Assembly (NCBI RefSeq): GCF_018873765.1
Contig: NC_057916.1
Span: 30,975,501-31,039,500, forward strand
Direction: 5' to 3'
From: Telopea speciosissima
Lineage: Eukaryota; Streptophyta; Magnoliopsida; Proteales; Proteaceae
Length of the DNA: 64,000 nt
Shown: piece by piece, positions 56,741-64,000 of the stretch
How the letters are laid out: each line of letters starts with the position of its first letter
Position numbering within the stretch: position 1 is the stretch's first letter
Translations under genes and position numbers: made by a program
The notes under the pieces: model-generated
Database searches by the model: none
The model's input: only the letters and a program-made list of their open reading frames with translations
What the model was told of the DNA's origin: nothing

Positions 56741-59349
56741 GGAATGTGCAATAGCCTGAAGTGGATCTTCAATCATTAACAGAGCCAGCCCAGTCAGCTC
56801 AGTAAAGGATTCTAGCTTCAGATTTCCATAAAGAATAGAATACCCTTTCCAAGAGCTGACTTTAAATATCGAAGAATTCTGTAAACTACCTCAAGATGTA
56901 CAGTCTTTAGATCATGAAGGAAACAACTGACGACTCCTACGACATAGGCAATGTCTGGCCTGGTGTGAGATAAATATATGTCTGTCGACGAGATGGTGTT
57001 ATTGCTCCATTTCTACAGAGTTGCCACCAGTGCTGTTGAGTTGGTGGTTAACTTCAATAGGAGAATTTGCAAGATTGCAACCAAGCATCTCAATCTCTTC
57101 AAAAAGGTCTTAAACATACTTCCTTTGAGAAATAAAGATTTCTCTGGTTGATCTAGCTACTTCGATTCCCAAAAAATACTTGAGGTGTCCTAGGTCCTTG
57201 GTTTCGAACTCAGTTGCCAGTCGATATCATCTCATAAACAATAAGTGCAGTGACCTTTCCAGTTTTGTGCTTGATGACAGGGTATGATCCGCATTACTTT
57301 CTTTAAAGCCAAATTTCAACATAGCCTTCTAAAATCTGCCAAATCGGCAATAGGGAGACTGTTTCAATCCATAGAGTGACTTTCGGAGTCTACACACTTT
57401 CCCGGTTGTAGTTGGATGATTCAAAGCTGGGAGGAATGTCCACGTAGATGACTTCTTCTAGATCACCATTGAGGAAGGCAGTCTTCACATCCAACTGCTG
57501 AAGATCCCATCCCATGTTTGCAGTACAAGACAACAAGGAAGATGAGAAGCAATGGTGGGGTCAGGAAGCTGGCTGACTGGTGTCTGAAAAACAAGGGCAG
57601 CAGAAGGAACCCTATTAATAAGAAAGGCAGCAGTAAGCACAGTGTCACCCCAAAAATACTTAGGAACCTGAGTGGTAAACATCAAAGAGCGAGTGACCTC
57701 CAGAAGATGTCGGTTCTATTGTTCTGGGATACCATTTTGCTCAGGAGTGCGGACACTAGAGGTTTGGGAGAAAATTCCATGGGTATCAAGATACTGAAAA
57801 AAAGAACCATCAATGCATTCCGTCCTATTGTCACTGCGGAGAACTTTAACTTGGACATTGAACTGAGTTGGGATCATCCTGTGAAAAGACTGGAAACAAG
57901 AGAAGGCTTTGGATTTGGACCGAAGAAGATAGACCCAAGTTAATTGAGTACAGTTATCAATAAAGGTGATAAACCATCGAAACCCACCCCGAGCAACTAT
58001 CCAAGAAGGACCCCATATGTCAGAGTGAATAATAGAGAAAGGAATCAAACTTTTATTATAACAAGAAAAATATGAGGACCAAGTGTGCTTAGAAAGTTCA
58101 CAGATATCACAGTTAAAGTGATCCAAGTTGCATTGTTTGACTAAAGAGGGAAACAAACAACGTAAAATATAAAAAGAAGGATGACCGAGACGACGATGCC
58201 AATGGTGAAGCTGTCGGAGAGCGTTGTCTTCACGAGTAATATGAGTTGAAAAGGGGAGGGAGGAGCAGTAAGACCTAGTTCTAAGTAGTAAAGACCATCA
58301 CGCACTCTACCATATCCAATCGTTGCCCCCGTCGCTAGGTCTTGCAAACATAATGAGGGGAAAAGAAGTAAACAGAACAATTAAGATCAGTAGTAAGACA
58401 ATGAATGGAAAGCAAGTTGGCACAAAGATTGGGAACATGCAAGACAGAAGATAAAGAAATACAAGGAGTGCAAGAGATAAACCCTTTACTAGAAATAGCA
58501 TAAAGAGAACCATCAGCAACCCGAACCTTATCTTTGCTCGAACAAGGGTTATAAGAGGCAAACAGGTCCGAGGAGCTGGTCATATGATCCGAGGCTCCCA
58601 ATTAGCCATGAAGAATCAGTATGGAAAGACCTAAGAAAAATACCTGACTGCGCTAAATGAGAAGCACAACATGGAGAGGAAGTTGTGGTAGAAGAGGCAG
58701 AACCAAGCTGGGTCATCATACGTTGGAGTAGAGTGAACAAGTTTTTCTGTAGATATAGATGAAGTACTAGTCGCCTCAGAAGTTTCAGTCAAATGAGCCA
58801 GAGCTAGGCATTCCCGCCCTTTCCACCCTCCATGGGACGGCCATGTAATTTCCAGAAACTCTCCCTAGTATGACGAGGATGGCCACAGTAGTCTCATTGA
58901 ACTGGAGGGCGAGCAGAACCATCCTTACTGACCGAACCAGCACTGTCCACAGGTAAAGAAGTTTGTGGTGTAGTAACAAGAGCTGACCGAGGAGGTGCAG
59001 TAGGAGGCATCATGACAGAACAACGGTGATCCTCATGCTGAATTATATTATAGGCTTCAAGTAGAGTAGGAAAGGTACTCCTGTTGAGAACTTGAATGCG
59101 TATATGATCATACTTAGGATTAAGGCCAGTAAGGAAAGCATAAACTCGTTCCATTTCCCGTTCTTTGGCAAATGTAGCAGCATCAACTGGACTAATTATA
59201 GTAACAAGGTGATAGAAGTCCAATCGTTGCCATAATGTCGTCAAGGCAATAGCAATACAAAAGGCACTATTGGTGAAGGGAAAATTACTAAAGGCACTAT
59301 AGGTGAAGGGAAAATTACTCACAAAAAAGTAGAGGCAGCAGCAATACAA
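56741..59349 (-). pseudogene. Copia-4 gag-pol main part, broken
   Basis: On the minus strand the order is gag (VYAFLTGLNPKYDHIRIQVL, about 59130), a decayed knuckle region, protease GASDHMTSSSDLF (58590) and pre-integrase FTIGIVVSVIL in a shifted frame. Integrase follows with HSDIWGPS, RSDNRTEC and EQNGIPEQ, then RT with many stops, and RNase H with DWAGSVND, stop, RSTSGYCTFLG at about 56742-56800. At that point the element is cut. Comparison with Copia-1 indicates about 65 codons missing before NPIQHD at 52180. Confidence 0.82.
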
Positions 59350-59916
59350 AAGAAGTTGTAGAGAGGCGGCATGGTCCTAAACACATTATTTAAAGACCAT
59401 TGATGGCTGGGCAGGGGCAACAGAGCCTCTTAAGGAGCTGGCGCAAAGTGGCAAAACCAGGCAAGAGCAAGGAGGAGCCAAGCAGGGCTACGAGAAGTCC
59501 AGGCGTTAAGCCCTGGAATCACGGCAAGGGCAGGAGACCCTGAACAGAGCAGCAGTAGGGGCTAGAGGCCCTGGCGGAGAGGGGCGAGAGGCCCTAGCGA
59601 TCGGCAACAAGGCGCGGTAGCCCCTGGTTTAGTTCAACATGGGCTGGACGCCCTGGTTTTCTCGCAAACAGGTAGGGGCATGGTCCTACCGGTAGTGGTG
59701 GAGCGGCCATTTTAGCCAGAATGGTGGTGGCGGAGATTGACAGTGGTTGTCAGTGATTGTCATACATGGTACGACATGTATTTGCACATATTCAATCAAC
59801 CATGTTTGACGTGGTGAGGCCGGAACCTCGAGATCAGTGGTGGAGCTCTACTGGCGGCGGCGGTGAAGAATAAAGAAAACCAAAAAAATCATTTAGGATT
59901 CCTTGCTCTGATACCA
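59350..59916 (-). other. Copia-4 untranslated leader with primer-binding site
   Basis: The segment between gag and the 5' LTR is GGC-rich and has no clear frame. The primer site TGGTATCAGAGCA (minus) is at 59916-59904. A near duplicate GGCACTATTGGTGAAGGGAA / GGCACTATAGGTGAAGGGAA occurs at about 59263 and 59293. Confidence 0.65.
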
Positions 59917-60096
59917 AATTGATAAAAAGAGAGAATCATTTGGCTTGTTAAGAAGACAGAGGCCACCACTTTATCTATTACTAGAGATCATTACAATAAG
60001 AAATAAAATCCTAGCCAAATCACATCTGCAACATGTGCATAATGAACCTAGACTCTTTAATGTATCCGGGTCCGGGTCAAGAGTCATCCTTCAACA
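59917..60096 (-). repeat. Copia-4 5' LTR
   Basis: 180 bp, homologous to 51782-51971 with scattered substitutions and small gaps. The outer border is fixed by the ACTAC target duplication at 60097-60101. Confidence 0.9.
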
Positions 60097-60101
60097 ACTA
60101 C

Positions 60102-63100
60102 CTATTTCTTGCTTCCCATGGAGTTATCAGTCTACCAGAATCAACTTCTATGAATATAAAGCACAAGTTCTGGAATTTTTTTTTTTTTTTTTTTTGAAGA
60201 CATTGAGATCTACAATTACTTCATATCAGGCCAGCAGAACCTTCTCTTATTTTAGGGTTTAGTTTACCCTACTTGCAGGTACACTCGATCCTTATTTTGG
60301 AATGATCAGAGTCGCAGATTGTCTACAATCAGTCTTCTCCTCTAGCCTATGTGATAATCTGTTTTGGAGAGGATTTTCAGATAATCGATTTCAGAAATTA
60401 CTTCAGATCAGATCAGCAGATCTCTGTGATATTTTAGGGCATTGTTGCCCTCCTACTGCAGGTCACGCGACCCTGCTTTGGTGTCCATCTGACACCCACA
60501 TTGGTTGCAATTGAGAATTACCCATAATTCTGGTCTTTTACTTTCAGATTTGGTTATTTTTATTGCTGGTTTCTGAAATCAACTACTTGTGATATCGAAG
60601 GGTTTCTATTCCCTATTGATCTGTTATAATTCCCCAGATTTGGAGACCTATCAATCAGGGTTCCTATTGCATATTGGTGCCGTGTTGTTTGCAGGCCAGA
60701 GGTGCTTTACCTGGCCCTATCGATTTTTCTTGGCTGCCTGATCCACTGTTTGAGTTCTCATCAGTTGTTTCCCCACAGTGCATGATGGCTGATCCCAAAT
60801 CTACCTCAGACAATGTTAATGTCCAGATCACTACCATTAAACCAATGGAGTTTCCAATTATCTGTTATGGGCTCAGGCAGTTAAGGTTTACATTCATGCT
60901 AAAGGAAAGATGAAGTATCTTACATCCGAACCACCTTCTGATGATTCTAAAGAACCATCTGATGTGAAAGATTATGAGTGAATGAGAGAGAATTGCACTA
61001 TTCTCATATGGTTGTGGAACAGTATAGATCAAGCTAATGTAGCCAATGTCAAGTTCCACATCTAACACCACTACAAAAGGGGGTTGAGATGACCTAAAGG
61101 AAAGCTTCTCCCAAGAGAAGAGCATGTCCCGGATTAACGACCTATATGAAAAAATGTTTATTCAAACAGGAGGACAAGTCTTTGAATAAGTACTCTAGTA
61201 CTTTTAAGTGAAGGTAAAAAAAAAAAAAAGAGCAACCTAGTGCACAAGGCTCCCACTACTGTAGGGTCTGGGAGGGGCAAATGTATGCAGCCTTACAAGT
61301 GTATGTAATAGCTTAATATTCATCAACCTCTTACTACTGATCTGGAACGGTGGAAAATTCAGCCCGTGTTTCTAAGTTAATGGTCGGATTACATCTTGAT
61401 TATCAATCTGTTTAGAGCTAGCTGCTTGTTAGAGAGAAGGTGCCTTCACTAAATGAGGTTTCTGCACGTCTTCAATGTATGGTCACTCCTTCCAAAGCTG
61501 ACATCTAAATCTCTTCCAAGGAAGGTTTTGCATTTGTTGTTGGTCGTGGCCGAGACTCTACCTTTTCTAGGAGAGGTTGTGGCTCATGGGGAGGTTGTGG
61601 TTGTGGTACAAGTGGTCGCAGTACAGGTGGACAACAGGGTTACCGATCCTCCAAATGGTGTTCCTTTTTTGGCAAGCCCAACCATATAGTTGAGACATGT
61701 TGCGCTAAAACACGGTAGACCAAAATAGGCTAACCAACTAGCTAATACCATTGTGACTGATGGTAATACTGAGAATGTATCTTCAACAGGTTTTGTGTCT
61801 CGAGACAACTGCAATCAAATACTTAAACGTCTCCAATAGCTTGAGTCATGCACCGCTACTTTCTCATCTATAGCCACTCTGGCCAACACAGGTACCTCAG
61901 CCTCTTTTACTACCACATCTTCCACTTCGTGGATAATTGATTCTAGTTCTTCTACACATGTGACTGGTAAGTTAGAACTGTTCTCTTCCTTTTCCAAAGA
62001 TCATAACCCTACACCTACAATTCTTGCTAATGGGTTCTCTACCCATGTGACTGGTCATGGTACAGTTTCACCTACTTCATCCATGACTTAGTCTTCTGCC
62101 CTTCATGACTTAGTCTTCTACCTTTAAGTCTTTATTAGTTAGTAACCCAGGACCTTCAGACAAGGAAGATGATTGGTGGCGGGCTTGAGAAGGTTGGACT
62201 CTACTATCTGAATTGTACTTGTCCCTCTACTACCGTTGCTACTACTACAGGTGGTCTTTCTCCTCTTCAATGGTACTTTCAGTTGGGGCATCAATCTTCA
62301 TCAAAGCTTCAGTATACGGTACCTGGTTCCAAATCAGTCTCTCACCTTGAGTGTGAAGCCTGTGAACTCGGAAAGCATCATTGATCATCCTTTCCTGGTC
62401 GTAGTTTGTCTAAAAGTCCTTTACTTTCTTTAGTACATTCTAGTAAGTGGTGTTTAGGATCCCCTATCGTGTCAAAAATAGGTAGATTTTTCTTATTTTG
62501 TCACTCTTTTGACGATCATTCCCGTTTGACATGGGTATATTTCTTGAAAGATCGTTCTGAATTTCTTTCTAGTTTTTAGGATTTTTATAATAAAATAAAG
62601 ATCCAGTTTGATGCTTCCCTTAAAGTTTTTCAATCTGATAATGCACTTGAAAACACTCTGCGTGAAATTTCTATGTTTTGTTTGGCTCATGATGTGATCC
62701 ATCAAACGAGTTTCTCTTATACCCCTTAACAAAATGTGGTTGCTGAACGGAAAAACAGACATTTATTGGAGACTGCTCAGTCTCTCATGATCCATATGCA
62801 TGTTCCCAAACGTTTTTTGTGTGATGTCGTTTTCACCACTTGTTATTTGATTAACCTAATGCCCTTTTCTGTTCTACCTAACTGTTCACCTTTTTTATTT
62901 TATTTCCAAATTCCACCTTATTTTCTTAACTTCCTCGAGTTTATGGATGTGTGCGCTTTGTTCATATTTTGCAACCTCATGTCGATAATTTGTCTCCCAA
63001 GGCTATCAAGTGTCTTTTTTGGTTACTCTAGAACTCAAAAAAGGTACAAGTGTTATGATCTTCTTACTCATCGGCAGTTTGTCAGTGTCGATGTTACTTT

Positions 63101-64000
63101 TTTTTTTTTTAAATACCTCATATTTTCCCCTTCCTGGAACTAGCTCTTCTCTTGACACGGATTTTATTCGCACACCTCCAATTCCTACTCTCGTGCCTTT
63201 TGATGATGCTTCAGCTACTACATCGTCTAGTCCACTGAAAGTGTATCAGCGGCGGAACTGCGGAAGAAGCCAGTGCAGTCTACTTCAGTTCCTCCTGCTT
63301 CACAGCCCACCACACAGTCTGCATCTCCAGCTGAAGCTCCTCCTCGTCTCCTACTGACTTACTAGTTGCTCTTCGCAAAGGTACTCGTTGTTGCATTCAG
63401 AAATCCACGACTGCTTATCCTATAGAAAATTTTGTTTCCAAATCACGCCTTCCATCTCATTTACATAACTTTGTTTTCTCCTTATCTACTAACTCCATTC
63501 CTAAAATTCATCATGAGGCTTTATCTCATCTTGGATGCCTTGCTTTCTCAATAGACATGGACCTTAGCAGATTTACCTCCAGATAAGGATATTGTATGGT
63601 GTCAATGGGTGTACCATTAAGTACAATCCAGATGACTCAGTTGACCGGCTCAAGGTCCGTTTGGTTGCGAAGAGTTATACTCAAACCTATGGTGCGGTTT
63701 ACTTTGAGACTTTCTCACTTGTTGCTCATCTTAATTTGGTCTGTTTACTTATCTCCTTAGCTGTGAATTTAGACTGGCCTCCATATCAGTTGGATATCAA
63801 GAATGCCTTCTTATATGGTGATTTACATGAGGAAGCATATATGGAGCAACCTCCAAGATATGTTGCTCAAGGGAGAATACTCACAAAGTTTGTAAGCTAC
63901 ATAAGGCAATTTATGGCTTAAAACAGTTAGAGCTTGACTCGACAAGTTCAGTTCAATTGTTACTTGGTGCGGTTCTCACAATGTTATCATGATGACTCTG
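60102..64000 (+). mobile_element. Copia-5: decayed Ty1/copia relative of Copia-3, runs off the window
   Basis: The gag start at 60785 reads MADPKSTSDNVNVQITTIKP, closely matching Copia-3. After that come knuckle CSFFGKPNHIVETC (61660), protease WIIDSSSSTHVTG with Gly-Ala lost (61930), integrase with QSDNALEN and VVAERKNRHLLETAQ (62730), and RT with SVDRLKVRLVAKSYTQTYG and QLDIKNAFLYGD (63620-63830). It ends at the window edge before the YVDD motif. No 5' LTR resembling that of Copia-3 precedes gag; 60102-60784 is a leader-like non-coding stretch. Frequent stops and frameshifts show it is older than Copia-3. Confidence 0.85.
61216..61300 (-). mobile_element. Au-type SINE fragment inside Copia-5 gag
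   Basis: An A-run (61216-61228) is followed by CCTAGTGCACAAGGCTCCCA, then GTCTGGGAGGGGCAAATGTA and TGCAGCCTTAC. This is the reverse complement of the Au-type SINE 3' half. Copia-5 gag similarity continues on both sides, so this is a later insertion. Flanks AAGTGA and AAGTGT are at best a weak target duplication. Confidence 0.68.

Larger units (their letters stand above)
51782..60096 (-). mobile_element. Copia-4: Ty1/copia element split by Copia-3
   Basis: LTRs at 51782-51971 and 59917-60096 are homologous, and a perfect 5-bp target duplication ACTAC lies at 51777-51781 and 60097-60101. The primer-binding site is TGGTATCAGAGCA (minus of 59916-59904). The purine tract TTGAGGGGGAG is beside the 3' LTR. 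The minus-strand body occupies 51972-52180 and 56741-59916. Between them sits the plus-strand Copia-3. As in Copia-2, LTR ends on the minus strand are TG...CAACT or CAATT rather than TG...CA. Internal stops and frameshifts make it inactive. Confidence 0.92.

Noticed and set aside
1..64000. tRNA or rRNA genes, or an integrated virus
   Set aside because: No cloverleaf or rRNA motif was noticed by eye, and all RT-containing sequences show copia, L1 or RTE organisation without envelope or movement genes.

Overview
This window looks like nuclear DNA of a flowering plant, probably a eudicot; the species cannot be named from sequence alone. The evidence is spliced plant genes (an AT-hook AHL exon, a cellulose synthase-like gene, a MYCBP-like gene) embedded in AT-rich DNA full of plant-type retrotransposons. 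These include Ty1/copia elements primed by an initiator-Met tRNA, an L1-type LINE, RTE-type LINEs, Au-type SINE pieces and many small foldback elements. There are no bacterial operons, CRISPR arrays or phage genes.

Layout. 1-0.75 kb: a possible decayed hAT transposase tail. 3.2-3.6 kb (minus): first exon of an AHL DNA-binding protein whose remaining exons are not visible. 3.7-7.5 kb: intergenic DNA packed with foldback MITEs and a SINE piece. 7.6-14.6 kb (minus): a complete eight-exon cellulose synthase-like G gene, the best protein-coding gene here (736 residues predicted), with MITEs in its introns. 14.6-21 kb: repeats, a few exon-like fragments, and a word-repeat element carrying a nested RTE LINE tail. 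21.1-27.4 kb (minus): Copia-1, with both LTRs, interrupted by two hAT-like MITEs. 27.6-29.1 kb (minus): a 5'-truncated, internally deleted RTE LINE. 29.8-32.3 kb (minus): a five-exon MYCBP-like gene. 34.4-40.6 kb (plus): an L1-type LINE with a perfect 15-bp target-site duplication. 42.5 kb: an orphan terminal exon. 44.0-49.8 kb (minus): decayed Copia-2. 50.5-51.05 kb (minus): the last exon of an unidentified conserved plant gene. 51.8-60.1 kb: Copia-4 (minus) with Copia-3 (plus) inserted in it and a deletion at the inner element's far end. 60.1-64.0 kb (plus): decayed Copia-5, a relative of Copia-3, running off the end.

The host genes show no common pathway. The clearest joint story is genome dynamics. 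Copia elements arrived and decayed, were hit by short non-autonomous DNA elements, and one was split by another. I found no credible new biochemical system. The most interesting unexplained pattern is a set of short elements that share CAT(A/G)GT termini and about 8-bp target duplications but are filled with quite different self-repeating words (CGAAATTTCG, GGCG, GTATCGATAC). Two Copia elements also appear to use non-canonical TG...CT LTR termini.
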